Shown here in pieces: positions 10,939 to 19,775 of a stretch of DNA of 36,424 nucleotides. Position numbers and translations under genes: made by a program. The stretch comes from Limimaricola cinnabarinus LL-001 (lineage in GTDB: Bacteria > Pseudomonadota > Alphaproteobacteria > Rhodobacterales > Rhodobacteraceae). The stretch spans positions 1-36,424 of the forward strand of contig NZ_BATB01000039.1 in assembly GCF_000466965.1 (NCBI RefSeq), in the 5' to 3' direction. Within the stretch, counting starts at the first letter, position 1; every line of letters begins with the position of its first letter. Under the pieces are notes generated by a model. The model had not been told where the DNA came from and searched no databases. It saw nothing but the letters and a program-made list of their open reading frames with translations.

Positions 10939-12453
10939 TCACTTGATCCGCTGGTCGTTGGCGATGACATGGCCTTCCGCATTGATCTCGATGGTCGAGG
11001 TCAGCTCGTCATGGCCCACCGGCGTGGTGAACAGGCCCAGCATCATCCGCGGACCCATCAGCTGCTCGGCGGGGATCACGCCGAGCCGGGAGAGATTCTC
11101 GATCAGCCCGTTCAGGCCGGTGATCCGAAGGTCGATCTGCCCCTCGGGGCGCGGAAAGCCCGCGAAGGTCTCGAAATCGCTGTTGTCGAAGCTGAAGGCG
11201 CCGTCGCCCAGCACCTCGGCTCCGGCGAGGCGCAGCACCAGCCGGTCGAGCGTAAGGCTCTCGATCTCGGGCGCGGCTTCGGCCATCGCGGCTTCTTCGC
11301 CCACGGCTTCGGCGGTTTCAGGATCGGTGAGGTCCTGCGGCAGCCGCGCGGTGCCCGACAATTCGAGGATCAGCGTCGCGGGATCGCGCGGCAGGATCGC
11401 CGAAGGGTCGAACAGCGCCCAGATCGGGTCGCTCAGGGTCAGGCTGTCGAGCGTCACGCGCGCCGAGAGATCCTGCGCCGCCTCGTCCGCCGCCAGCGGC
11501 GCGTCGAGGGCGAAGCCGTATTCGGCCACCGAGGCCTCGAGCGGGAAGGGCAGCGGCCCGTCGGTGAGCGTCAGCGTCAGGCCCTTGGTCGAGGAGGCAT
11601 AGCTGGCGCGGGCCGGGTCGAGCGCGAGGCTCACCTCGCTCGAACCGGTGCGCGCGGTGCCGGCGGCGCGGCCCTGCGGGCCTTCTCCGTCGAACTCCAC
11701 CAAGGCCGGCCCGGTGGCATAGTCGAAGGCGAGCGAGAAGCCCTCGGGCAGCGCCTCGGCCTCATCCATGCCCTCGGGCAGAGACAGGGCGCCGTCGATG
11801 GCGATCTCGGCAACGCTGGCATCGATCGAAAACGTGCCGCCGGTTTCGGCGTCCTCGCCCTCCAGCGCGATCTCCAGCGTCTCGGCGGCGATGTCGTAGC
11901 CGGTGCGGCGCAGCCCGTCCGCCCCGGTTTGCGCGAGGTAGCTGCCGCTCAGGGCATTGAGCGCGAAGAGACCCTCCGCGGGGACCATTTCGCCGGCCTC
12001 GGTGATCTCGTTGAGCGTCAGCGCATAGCGGCTGGCGGTATAGTCGTAGCGCATCGCATCGGGGTCGCCGCTCACCGTGAGGGCGAGGCCGGTCTGTCGC
12101 ACCGAGAGGTCGATCTCGGACTCGAAGCCTGCCTCATCGGTGCCGGTGATGATGATCGGGTAGCTGTCGGACATGCCGATCTCGACCGTGCCGTCGCCGG
12201 TCTCGGTGAAGACGATCCGCGGCAGGCGGGCGATGAGCGTCCCGTCCTCGCCCTGCATCGTCAGCACCAGATCGGTGATGGTGAGTGTGTCGCCTGCGCG
12301 GTCTTCGGCGCCGGTCTCGATCCGGGTCTCTCCGAGGCGGCGCGCGCCCTCCTGCCAGTCCTGCCAGACCTGCTCGGCGGTGACTTCGGCCTGCGCGGCC
12401 CCTGCCAGCAGGAACAGCGCGCCGATCGGCGCGGTTTTCGACAATGCGGCCAT
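10939..12453 (-). CDS. Exported DUF2125 protein
   Basis: A 504-residue protein with signal peptide (MAALSKTAPIGALFLLAGAAQA, cut before EVTAEQ) matching alphaproteobacterial DUF2125. The body is acidic, with many amphipathic beta strands (for example LTITDLVLTMQGEDG, SLTLDRLVLRLAG, GQIDLRITGLNG). This resembles the repetitive beta structure of periplasmic or outer-membrane-associated proteins such as AsmA-like domains, but that likeness is only visual. The start at 12453 is supported by AGGAGG seven bases upstream; the frame extends through this ribosome site. It is divergent from the SDR gene. Function unknown. Confidence 0.82.
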   Translation of the reverse strand: MAALSKTAPIGALFLLAGAAQAEVTAEQVWQDWQEGARRLGETRIETGAEDRAGDTLTITDLVLTMQGEDGTLIARLPRIVFTETGDGTVEIGMSDSYPIIITGTDEAGFESEIDLSVRQTGLALTVSGDPDAMRYDYTASRYALTLNEITEAGEMVPAEGLFALNALSGSYLAQTGADGLRRTGYDIAAETLEIALEGEDAETGGTFSIDASVAEIAIDGALSLPEGMDEAEALPEGFSLAFDYATGPALVEFDGEGPQGRAAGTARTGSSEVSLALDPARASYASSTKGLTLTLTDGPLPFPLEASVAEYGFALDAPLAADEAAQDLSARVTLDSLTLSDPIWALFDPSAILPRDPATLILELSGTARLPQDLTDPETAEAVGEEAAMAEAAPEIESLTLDRLVLRLAGAEVLGDGAFSFDNSDFETFAGFPRPEGQIDLRITGLNGLIENLSRLGVIPAEQLMGPRMMLGLFTTPVGHDELTSTIEINAEGHVIANDQRIK

Positions 12454-12578
12454 TTCGGGCCCTCCTTGCAATCGCGATCCACGGGCCCGGCCCGCTCCGC
12501 CGGGGGACCGGCGTGTCTGGACCGGAGACTAGGCCCCCGCTAGGCTGGACGAAAGATCAAAGCGCCGGGGAGGATGCG

Positions 12579-13322
12579 ATGCAGGGGAAGACGGTTCTGA
12601 TCACCGGGGCGAGCCGGGGCATCGGTGCGGCCGCCGCGCGGGAATTCGCGGCCCAAGGCGCGCGCGTCGCGCTGCTTGCGCGCAGCGCCGAGGCGCTGTC
12701 GGACATCACCAAGGAGCTGGGCGAAGCGGGCCTTGCCATCCCCTGCGACGTCAGCCGCTACTGGGAAGTCGAGGCGGCGATCGAGGCCTGCGTCAAGGAA
12801 TTCGGCCGGCTCGACGTGATGGTCAACAATGCCGGCGCGATCGAGCCGATCGGCGCCATGGGGACGCTCGACCCCGAGGCTTGGGGCAAGGTGATCGACA
12901 TCAACCTCAAGGGGGTCTTCAACGGCATGCGCGCGGCACTGCCGGTGATGCTCGAACAGGGCGGCGGCACGATCATCACCGTGTCGTCGGGGGCGGCGCA
13001 CAACGCGGTCGAGGGCTGGTCGGCCTATTGCGCCTCCAAGGCCGGGGCGGCGATGCTCACGGCTTCGCTCGATCTCGAATACCGGGGCCGGGGCATCCGC
13101 GCGATGGGGCTGTCACCCGGCACGGTGGCCACGCAAATGCAGCGCGAAATCAAGGCGAGTGGCATCAACGCGGTGAGCCGGCTCGACTGGTCGGTGCATA
13201 TCCCGCCCGAATGGCCCGCCAAGGCGCTGGCCTGGATGTGTTCGGACAAGGCCTCGGATCAGGTCGGCCGGGAGGTGTCGCTGCGCGACGAGACGATCCG
13301 TCGGCGGATCGGCCTGATCTAG
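12579..13322 (+). CDS. Short-chain dehydrogenase/reductase
   Basis: Classical SDR of 247 residues that uses NAD(P)(H). The cofactor glycine motif TGASRGIG is at 9-16, NNAG at 83-86, the catalytic Ser in VSSGAAH (136-137), and YxxxK as Y150 and K154 (WSAYCASKAG). GGGGAGG ends five bases before the ATG at 12579. The tail (EVSLRDETIRRRIGLI) lacks the usual C-terminal glycine-rich loop of FabG-like enzymes. The substrate cannot be predicted; annotation as a 3-oxoacyl-ACP reductase-like enzyme would be a guess. It is divergent from DUF2125 and convergent with the HNH gene (23-base gap). Confidence 0.9.
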   Translation: MQGKTVLITGASRGIGAAAAREFAAQGARVALLARSAEALSDITKELGEAGLAIPCDVSRYWEVEAAIEACVKEFGRLDVMVNNAGAIEPIGAMGTLDPEAWGKVIDINLKGVFNGMRAALPVMLEQGGGTIITVSSGAAHNAVEGWSAYCASKAGAAMLTASLDLEYRGRGIRAMGLSPGTVATQMQREIKASGINAVSRLDWSVHIPPEWPAKALAWMCSDKASDQVGREVSLRDETIRRRIGLI

Positions 13323-13345
13323 GACGCCTCGCGGGGCGCGGGCCC

Positions 13346-13696
13346 TCAATCGCGGGCGCGGCGTCGCCCCGGCACCTTCGAGGAAAACGCCGGCGGGCGT
13401 TTCGACACCCATGCGATGAACTTCTCGAGCCGGGGATGCGCGCGCAGCGCATGAGGCGTGTTGTAGGCGCGCGCCAGCTCGGTCTCCGACAGCGTCGCGT
13501 GGATCTCCTTGTGGCAGATATGGTGCAGCAGCACCTGCGGGCCGTGGGTGCCGCCCCTCATCTTGGGCACGAGGTGATGCGAGCTTTGCGGCACGCCTTC
13601 GGGGATCGGGCGTTCGCACAGCGCGCAGATCGGCACGGCGCGCGGCGTGGCGACGGCCCGGGCCTCGGTCTGGCGTTTTTCGCGGCGGCTTGGCAT
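13346..13696 (-). CDS. HNH endonuclease-domain protein
   Basis: A basic protein of 116 residues with an HNH-like fold: zinc-ligand pair CALC (C24, C27), the catalytic region SSHHLVPKMRGG (39-50) and the second metal cluster HHICHKEIH (58-66, including C61). The C-terminus is Lys/Arg-rich (RPPAFSSKVPGRRRARD). Small HNH proteins of this kind are common in Rhodobacteraceae; most are uncharacterised nucleases. The ATG at 13696 places MPSRREKRQ at the N-terminus; an ATG at 13717 would add seven residues. It is divergent from the flavoprotein gene, with 64 bases between starts. No methylase or phage gene is adjacent, so a restriction role is not supported. Confidence 0.82.
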   Translation of the reverse strand: MPSRREKRQTEARAVATPRAVPICALCERPIPEGVPQSSHHLVPKMRGGTHGPQVLLHHICHKEIHATLSETELARAYNTPHALRAHPRLEKFIAWVSKRPPAFSSKVPGRRRARD

Positions 13697-13760
13697 GGGG
13701 AAGAGATGGGGCGCCATGCGCGCCCCGGCAAGCGCGGCGCGGGGCCGCAGGAGGGCGGCG

Positions 13761-14936
13761 ATGGCGCGGGCACTGGTGATCGGCGGCGGACCGGCGGGGC
13801 TGATGGCCGCCGAAGAGCTGGCGCGCGCCGGTCTGCAGGTGAGCATGACCGAGCAGATGCCGACCATGGGCCGCAAGCTGTTGATGGCGGGAAAATCGGG
13901 TCTGAACATGACCAAGGCCGAGCCGCGCGAAGCCTTCGACGCGGCCTATGGCGCGCGACCCGAGGCGTTGCGCGCCGCGCTTGAGGCGTTCGGCCCCGAG
14001 CGGGTGCAGGACTGGGCGCGGGGCTTGGGGCAGGCGGTCTTCACCGGCTCGACCGGGCGGGTCTTTCCCGAGGCGATGAAGGCCTCGCCCTTGCTGCGGG
14101 CCTGGCTGGCGCGACTGGCCGCGGCGGGGGTGGTGCTGCGAACGCGCTGGCGCTTCGCAGGCTGGGACGGGGCGGCGGCTCTGTTCGACACGCCCGAGGG
14201 GCGACAGGCCGAGGCGGCGGATGTCACGGTGCTGGCGCTGGGCGGGGCGAGCTGGGCGCGGCTGGGCTCGGACGGGGCTTGGGCTGCGCTGATGCCCGGT
14301 CATGTCGCGCCGTTCCGCCCGGCCAATATGGGCTTCGGCGTCGCGTGGTCGGATCACATGCGCGCCCATTTCGGGGCCCCCGTCAAACCCGTGGCGCTGA
14401 TCGCCGGGACACGCCGGGTGCGGGGCGAATGCGTGGTCTCGACGCGGGGACTGGAGGGCGGCGGGATCTATGCCGTCTCGGCGGAGCTGCGCGACGGCGC
14501 GGCGCTGGCGCTCGACCTGCTGCCCGATCTCGACGAGGCAGATGTCGCCCGGCGGCTGCAGGCACCGCGCGGCAAGGCGAGCCTGTCGAACCACCTGCGC
14601 AAGGCGCTGAAGCTCGACCCGGTGCGGCTTGCGCTGCTGCACGAGTTCGCCCGCCCCCTGCCGGGGGAGGCGGCGGCGCTGGCCGCGCGGATCAAGGCGC
14701 TGCCGGTGCCGCTCACCGGGCCGCATACGCTCGACGAGGCGATCTCGACGGCGGGCGGGCTGCGCTTCGAGGCGCTGGACGACGCGCTGATGCTGCGCGA
14801 CCGGCCCGGCACCTTCGCCGCCGGGGAAATGCTCGACTGGGAGGCACCGACCGGCGGTTATCTGCTCACCGCCTGCCTTGCGACGGGAGCCCATGCGGGG
14901 CGCGGGGCGGCGGCATGGGCGACGGCGCGGGGCTGA
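13761..14936 (+). CDS. HI0933-like NAD(P)/FAD-dependent flavoprotein (TIGR03862 type)
   Basis: A 391-residue FAD protein. The dinucleotide-binding motif GGGPAG is at residues 8-13, followed by AAEELARAGLQVSMTEQMP and the family signature GRKLLMAGKSGLNMTK. Further family features are ALGGASWARLGSDGAW and the C-terminal FAD contact AGEMLDWEAPTGGYLL. HI0933-like proteins (YhiN in E. coli) are flavoproteins of unknown substrate, and the PP_4765-type subgroup is named TIGR03862. GGAGGG lies about five bases before the ATG at 13761. It is divergent from the HNH gene and 72 bases upstream of yjbH. Fold and cofactor are clear, reaction unknown. Confidence 0.9.
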   Translation: MARALVIGGGPAGLMAAEELARAGLQVSMTEQMPTMGRKLLMAGKSGLNMTKAEPREAFDAAYGARPEALRAALEAFGPERVQDWARGLGQAVFTGSTGRVFPEAMKASPLLRAWLARLAAAGVVLRTRWRFAGWDGAAALFDTPEGRQAEAADVTVLALGGASWARLGSDGAWAALMPGHVAPFRPANMGFGVAWSDHMRAHFGAPVKPVALIAGTRRVRGECVVSTRGLEGGGIYAVSAELRDGAALALDLLPDLDEADVARRLQAPRGKASLSNHLRKALKLDPVRLALLHEFARPLPGEAAALAARIKALPVPLTGPHTLDEAISTAGGLRFEALDDALMLRDRPGTFAAGEMLDWEAPTGGYLLTACLATGAHAGRGAAAWATARG

Positions 14937-15008
14937 GACGGTCGCTTGCTTTCATTTGGCCGTGCGCCTCGCTACTGTGCGCCGAGCGAGCAGGGAGTGC
15001 AGCAAGAG

Positions 15009-17155
15009 ATGACGATCAGAGCGATGCGCCGGGGCGGGGCGGCGAGCCTTCTGGCTCTCTTGGCGACGGGGGCGGTCCACGCCCAGGCGGTTTCGGACCG
15101 CGGGCTGAGCTATACGCTGTACGGCACGCCGGGTCTGATCGAAATGCCCTCGGCGCTGAGCGCCAAGGACGGACAGATCGCGGCGACCATCGGCGGATTC
15201 GACGGACAGGTCCGGACCACCTTCACCTTCCAGCTGCTACCGGGCCTTTCGGGCAGCTTCCGTTACAGCAGGATCGATGATTACACCCTGCCAGGGTCCG
15301 AGGGCCAGATCGAAGACTACTTCGATCGCAGCTTCGACCTGCGCTATCGCTTCAACGACGAAACCGCGATCCTGCCCGCCTTCGCGGTGGGCCTGCAGGA
15401 CTTTCTGGGCACCGGCGCCTACGGCGCCGAATACCTCGTGGCCACCAAGACCTTCGGTGACAAGCTGCGGGTGACCGCCGGCTTGGGGTGGGGGCGTCTG
15501 GGGTCGCAGGGCGGCTTCGACAACCCGCTCGGCGTGCTCTCCTCGGAGTTCGACGAGCGCCCCGGCCTCGATTTCGGCGAAGGCGGCACATTCGCCGTCG
15601 ATCAGCTCTTCAAGGGGGATGCCGCGCTGTTCGGCGGCATGGAATACGCCGCGACCGACGATCTGACGGTGAAGGTCGAATACGCCTCGGATGCCTATGA
15701 GCGCGAAACCGAGCTGGAGTTGATCGAGCGCGACTCCTCGCTCAACTATGGCGTGGTCTACCGCCCGCTGCCCGGCGTGCAACTCGGCGCGTCGTGGCTC
15801 TATGGCTCCGAGCTCGCCTTCACTGGCACCTTCCTGATCGATCCTTCCGAGCGGCCCTTCGGCCCCGGCCTCGATCCCGCGCCTTCGCCGATCCGTATTC
15901 GCCAAGGCGACGCCCGCGCCGCCAGCACGTGGGACCGGGCGGTGATTCCCGAAGCGACCATCGGGACGGCGCTGCAGCAGGCGCTCGCCGCCGAAGGGGT
16001 CGAGCTGTCCTCGATCCAGCTGTCAGACCGCGCCGTGCGCCTGCGCTACACCAACACCCGCTACCGCGCCGAAGCGCAGGCGATGGGGCGCATCGCGCGC
16101 ATGTTGAGCCTCGGCCTGCCCGATTCGATCGAACGCTTCACGCTCGAGCCGATGCAGCGCGGCGTGCCGCTGTCGGCGGTGACGCTGAACCGTTCCGACA
16201 TCGAGACCTTCTCCGACACCGCCGGCGGCACGCAGGCGCTGTCGGAGCGGCTGGTGCTGACGGATGCGGGACCGGCCGCGGGCCTCGTCGATCTGCCTCG
16301 CGTCGATGACCGCTTCTCCTACGGTCTGGCGCCCTATGCCCGGATCACGGTGTTCAACGGCGACGACCCATTCCAGGTCGAACTCGGCGCGCAGATTAGC
16401 GGCCGTTACGAGATCACCGACAGCATCGTGGCCTCGGGCACGCTGCGCCAGCAGCTCTATACCAACCGTGAGAATCCCGAGCTGGTGGTTGCCGAAGGCG
16501 ACGAACCCTACCCGGTGCGCCGCAACGCCGCCCTTTATGCCGATCAGGGCACCACCGGCATCCGCGACCTGACGCTGGCCCACTACGGACGGGCCATGCC
16601 CGACGTCTATACCCGCGCCACCGGCGGCTATCTCGAGGAAATGTACGGCGGTCTCTCGACCGAGGTGCTGTGGAAGCCTGCCGACAGCCGCCTCGGCCTC
16701 GGTGCCGAGGTGAATTATGCGCGCCAGCGTGATTTCGATCTCGGCTTCGGCTTTCAGGACTACGACGTGGTGACCGGCCATGCCTCGGCCTATTACGATT
16801 TCGACAACCGCTTCTACGGGCAACTCGATGTCGGCCGCTACCTTGCGGGCGACTGGGCGCGACCGTGACGCTCGACCGCGAATTCGAGAACGGCTGGGCC
16901 GTGGGGGCCTATTTCACCCTGACCGACGTGCCTTTCGAGGCCTATGGCGAAGGCTCCTTCGACAAGGGCATCCGGGTGTCGATCCCGCTCGACTACGTGG
17001 TGGGCCAGCCGACGCGGCGCGAAGCCTCGACCTCGCTCGCTTCGCTGCAGCGCGACGGTGGCGCCAAGCTGCGCGTCGACGGGCGGCTTTACGAGGTGGT
17101 CCGCGACGGGCATCTCAACGATCTCGATGACGGCTGGGGGCGGTTCTGGAAATGA
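15009..17155 (+). CDS. yjbH: YjbH/GfcD-family outer-membrane exopolysaccharide protein (frameshifted by one missing base)
   Basis: YjbH/GfcD (DUF940) proteins are predicted outer-membrane beta-barrels encoded in exopolysaccharide (yjbEFGH) or group 4 capsule (gfc) loci. The protein has a signal peptide (cut near VHAQAVSD), the N-terminal motif GLSYTLYGTPGLIEMPSA, and many alternating beta strands. The main frame stops at 16868 after LAGDWARP, while the next frame carries on as VTLDREFENGWAVGAYF to 17155. Restoring one G at GGG 16855-16857 gives LAGDWGATVTLDRE and a protein of 715 residues, normal for the family. Its stop overlaps the yjbF-like start by 4 bp. The exopolysaccharide role is inferred from family and neighbours. 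Confidence 0.87.
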
Positions 17156-17796
17156 CAATGCGGATCAGAATGACGGGCGGGCTGCTCGGGATGGCGCTCC
17201 TGGCAGGCTGCGGCGGTGCCGCGGATCTTAGCGGCGCTCTGCAAACGGCGGTCGCGCCGCTGGTGGGTACGCAGCAGGCTGCCACCCCGGCGGCAGGCGC
17301 CCCGGCAGGCGCGGTCGATCCTGAGACGCTGAGACGGGTCGATCTCAACACGCTGGGCCTGACCGGTACGGCGCAGCGGCTGGTCGACAACGGCGCTTCG
17401 GCGACTTTCGCAGGTCCGGGCGGTCTCACCTACACGATGCGCGACGGGATGCTGGTCTCGACCCGAGGTCTCGGCCACGACCTGATGGCCGCGGAGACGC
17501 GCCAGAGCCGGGCGGCGCTGCGCGCCGGTGGCGGGCAGGCCTTGCGAGTGCACGAGACGCTTGATGGTTTGGATCGAATCGAACGGGCCGAGTTCGACTG
17601 CACCGTGACCCCGAAGGGAGTCGAGTCCGTCGTTCTGGGGCAGCGCCGGATCACGGCCCGCCGGTTCGACGAGTCCTGCAAGGGTGCGGCACTGATCTTC
17701 GACAATTATTACTGGCTCGACGATGCCGGAGAGGTCGTTTCGTCGCGTCAGTTCGTCAGTCAGACTGTTGCATATTTGCGCAGCAGCGACCTTTAG
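17152..17796 (+). CDS. yjbF: YjbF/GfcB-family lipoprotein
   Basis: A 214-residue lipoprotein with lipobox LLAGC (lipidated C20) and an Ala/Pro-rich linker. The following domain (RVDLNTLGLTGTAQRLVDNG, YTMRDGMLVSTRGLGHDLMA, DCTVTPKGVESVVLG) matches YjbF/GfcB (DUF2886), including the GMLVSTRGLG-like signature. GfcB-type lipoproteins accompany YjbH/GfcD in polysaccharide export loci. Its ATG overlaps the yjbH stop (ATGA), so the two are translationally coupled. The usual partner YjbG/GfcC is not present. Confidence 0.87.
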   Translation: MTMRIRMTGGLLGMALLAGCGGAADLSGALQTAVAPLVGTQQAATPAAGAPAGAVDPETLRRVDLNTLGLTGTAQRLVDNGASATFAGPGGLTYTMRDGMLVSTRGLGHDLMAAETRQSRAALRAGGGQALRVHETLDGLDRIERAEFDCTVTPKGVESVVLGQRRITARRFDESCKGAALIFDNYYWLDDAGEVVSSRQFVSQTVAYLRSSDL

Positions 17797-17832
17797 TTTG
17801 GTTTTTGGGAGGGTGAGAACTGGTCATCCAGC

Positions 17833-17861
17833 TTGTGTGATACACCTATCTTGGCTATAGC
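17833..17861 (+). promoter_or_regulatory. Predicted promoter of the small exported-protein gene
   Basis: TTGTGT (17833-17838) and TATAGC (17856-17861) are separated by 17 bases, with a leader of about 28 bases to the ATG at 17896. GTGT-GAT-ACAC (17835-17845) forms a short inverted repeat over the -35 box. Matches to consensus are modest (3/6 and 4/6), but this AT-richer gap stands out from its surroundings. Confidence 0.4.
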
Positions 17862-17895
17862 GACCTAACGCTTTGTTATCAACTGGAGTAGAGAC

Positions 17896-18120
17896 ATGCG
17901 CCTCACCAAGACCCTCGTCGCCGCCGCCGTCGCTGGCACCCTGACCGCCTCTTCGGCTTTCGCCGGTGGCTTGGCCGTCGAAATCGTTGAGCCCCCGGTT
18001 GTCGTGGTCGAGCCCGAAGCCCCCGCCGCTCGCGGCTCGCTGTCCGGCCCCCTCGGCTACCTGCTGCCGCTGGCCGCCGTTGCTGGTCTGGTCGCTCTGG
18101 CCGCTTCGGACGACTCCTGA
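17896..18120 (+). CDS. Small exported protein, possibly YjbE/GfcA-like
   Basis: A 74-residue protein with a clear signal peptide (MRLTKTLVAAAVAGTLTA, cut after AFA near residue 23). A short Pro/Val/Glu stretch (VEPPVVVVEPEAPAARG) follows, then a C-terminal hydrophobic segment (GPLGYLLPLAAVAGLVALAA) ending in SDDS. GGAG lies about ten bases before the ATG. It follows yjbH-yjbF, has its own predicted promoter and ends at a strong terminator. E. coli yjbE and gfcA encode small exported proteins in the equivalent loci, so an analogous role is plausible. Sequence likeness alone is too short to prove it. Confidence 0.75.
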   Translation: MRLTKTLVAAAVAGTLTASSAFAGGLAVEIVEPPVVVVEPEAPAARGSLSGPLGYLLPLAAVAGLVALAASDDS

Positions 18121-18130
18121 TTTCAGGATC

Positions 18131-18184
18131 ATCCGGCTTTCGGGCCGGATGAGCGGAACGGCGGACCTTCGGGTCCGCTGTTTT
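18131..18184 (+). terminator. Tandem hairpins with terminator after the small exported-protein gene
   Basis: Hairpin 1: ATCCGGC (18131-18137) with GCCGGAT (18144-18150). Hairpin 2: GCGGACC (18161-18167), TTCG loop, GGTCCGC (18172-18178), then TGTTTT. The second has the form of a Rho-independent terminator with a stable tetraloop and closes the yjbH group before the convergent holA. Confidence 0.82.
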
Positions 18185-18267
18185 GCGTTTGAAGGCAAGG
18201 ATTTGGCAAGGGTGCGCCGAGCGTCGCCGCTGCGGTGGTGCGCGGGAAAAGCCGCCGGCCAAGCCTC

Positions 18268-19290
18268 TCAGCGGCGCGCCATCATCGCCAGCCGGATCAG
18301 GGCCCGCTCGACCAAAGCCTGCGCCGGGGCGCGGCTGGCCGAGCGCAGTTGCAGGTCGGTCTCGATCAGAAGCGCCAGCGCCCGCTCCAGTCGCGCGGCA
18401 CCCCAGCCCGAGGCCTGGCGCAGCATCGCATCTCGGCGCGGTCCCCAGACCGGCGGGCGCAGCCGGCCGATGCCCTGTCCCGGCCCGGCGGGATCGCTCG
18501 CCACGCTGTGCAGTTGCCGAAAGTGGCGGAGCGCCATGATGCACAATGACACCGGCGTGGTGCCTTGCGCATAGAGACGGCGCAGCAACGCCGCGATCTG
18601 CGGCGCGCGCCCCTCCGCCACCACCGCAAGCAGCGCGTCGGTTTCGGCCTCGGTCGAGCGTGGGGCTACGGCAGTGATGTCGGCCGCCGTGGTGGGGCTG
18701 GCGTCGCCATGCTTGTAGAGGCCGAGCTTTTCCATCGTCATGCGGAACGTCCCTGGATCGAGGGCGCGCGACAGATCCTGCAGCAGCGCGCGACCGTCGA
18801 CGTCGGGATCGGGCACGCCCGAGGCGGCCAGCATCGCCGCGATTTCCTCGGGGCCCGGCGGATCGTCATAGATGCCGATGCTGACCACCCGAGGATGCGC
18901 CTCGAACAGCTTGCGCAGCGCCGAGCGGGCGGGAAGCTGCCCGGCCGTGGCGAGGATCTGCGCGTCGCCGGGGGCCCAGTCCTTGAGGGCCGCGTCGAAC
19001 AGCGGCGCGAGCCCGTCGGTCGCGCCCTCGACGAAGACCACGCGCGGGCCCGGAAAGAAGCCCTGCGCCTTGACCGCATCGATCAGCAGCGCGGCCTCGC
19101 GGCGCAGATCGGCGGCGGGCAGGCGGCTCAGCCGCATCTCGGCCTCGGCCTCGCGACCGGCGAGGCCCGTGATCACTTCGGCGCGGCGCTGCGCCACGCG
19201 CATCGCGTCCTCGCCCCAGATCAGCGCCGCCGCCACCTTGGGGTCGGGCTTGGCGAAGAAGGCCGCCGAATCGCGCGCCGAAAGTTTCAT
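18268..19290 (-). CDS. holA: DNA polymerase III delta subunit
   Basis: HolA is the clamp-loader subunit that opens the beta sliding clamp. The 340-residue protein matches the family over its length: N-terminal [32 protein letters not shown], a central [18 protein letters not shown] and the C-terminal collar with LRHFRQLH and [16 protein letters not shown]. Its start overlaps the end of lptE by 4 bp (ATGA), giving the common order leuS-lptE-holA. It is convergent with the yjbH group. No defect seen. Confidence 0.93.
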   Translation of the reverse strand: MKLSARDSAAFFAKPDPKVAAALIWGEDAMRVAQRRAEVITGLAGREAEAEMRLSRLPAADLRREAALLIDAVKAQGFFPGPRVVFVEGATDGLAPLFDAALKDWAPGDAQILATAGQLPARSALRKLFEAHPRVVSIGIYDDPPGPEEIAAMLAASGVPDPDVDGRALLQDLSRALDPGTFRMTMEKLGLYKHGDASPTTAADITAVAPRSTEAETDALLAVVAEGRAPQIAALLRRLYAQGTTPVSLCIMALRHFRQLHSVASDPAGPGQGIGRLRPPVWGPRRDAMLRQASGWGAARLERALALLIETDLQLRSASRAPAQALVERALIRLAMMARR

Positions 19291-19775
19291 TCCGGCGCGG
19301 GCACGGCCAGAAGCCGCGTCGTGATCTGGACGGTCAGCAATCTGGCCAGACGCTCGCGTGCGTCTCGCTCGGCGGCCTCCGAGGCGACGGTGCCGAGCGT
19401 GGCGGAGTATCCCGCGAAATCCTCGACCGTGCCGCGCGCCAGCGCCGGGTCGTCATCCAGAGGCCGCAGCTCGTATTCAGCGCGGCCCAGAAGCCGGTAG
19501 CGCAGCACCGCGCCCTCGGCGCTGACCGCCGCCTGTTCGACCTCTTCGGAGGTCTCCAGCGTCAGCACGTAGCGCGGGGCCTCGGCCGGGCCGAGCCGGT
19601 CGAGCAGCCGCGCGCGGAGCAGGTAGCCCAGAAAGGTGGCCGGGGCCTCGACCCGTACCTTGCCATGCAGCCGCGCCGCATCGCCGCCCGGCCCGAAGGC
19701 GGGGGTGAACCCGCAGCCGCCGAGCGCCAGCGCGCCCAAGAGCCAGCGGCGGCGCGAAGGGTCAGACGACCACAT
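19287..19775 (-). CDS. lptE: LPS-assembly lipoprotein LptE
   Basis: LptE plugs the LptD barrel that delivers lipopolysaccharide to the outer leaflet. The 162-residue protein starts with [20 protein letters not shown] and a lipobox LGGC, then [10 protein letters not shown], as usual in alphaproteobacterial LptE. The start at 19775 overlaps the true leuS end by 14 bp in another frame. Because leuS has lost bases, lptE appears fused to it in the raw sequence; I treat that fusion as an artefact. It is coupled to holA by a 4-bp overlap. Confidence 0.9.
   Translation of the reverse strand: MWSSDPSRRRWLLGALALGGCGFTPAFGPGGDAARLHGKVRVEAPATFLGYLLRARLLDRLGPAEAPRYVLTLETSEEVEQAAVSAEGAVLRYRLLGRAEYELRPLDDDPALARGTVEDFAGYSATLGTVASEAAERDARERLARLLTVQITTRLLAVPAPE

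Noticed and set aside
13346..13696. HNH protein with nearby methylase as a restriction-modification system
   Set aside because: ccrM is over 10 kb away, is flanked by housekeeping genes and matches the orphan cell-cycle methylase; the HNH gene is a common small family with housekeeping neighbours.
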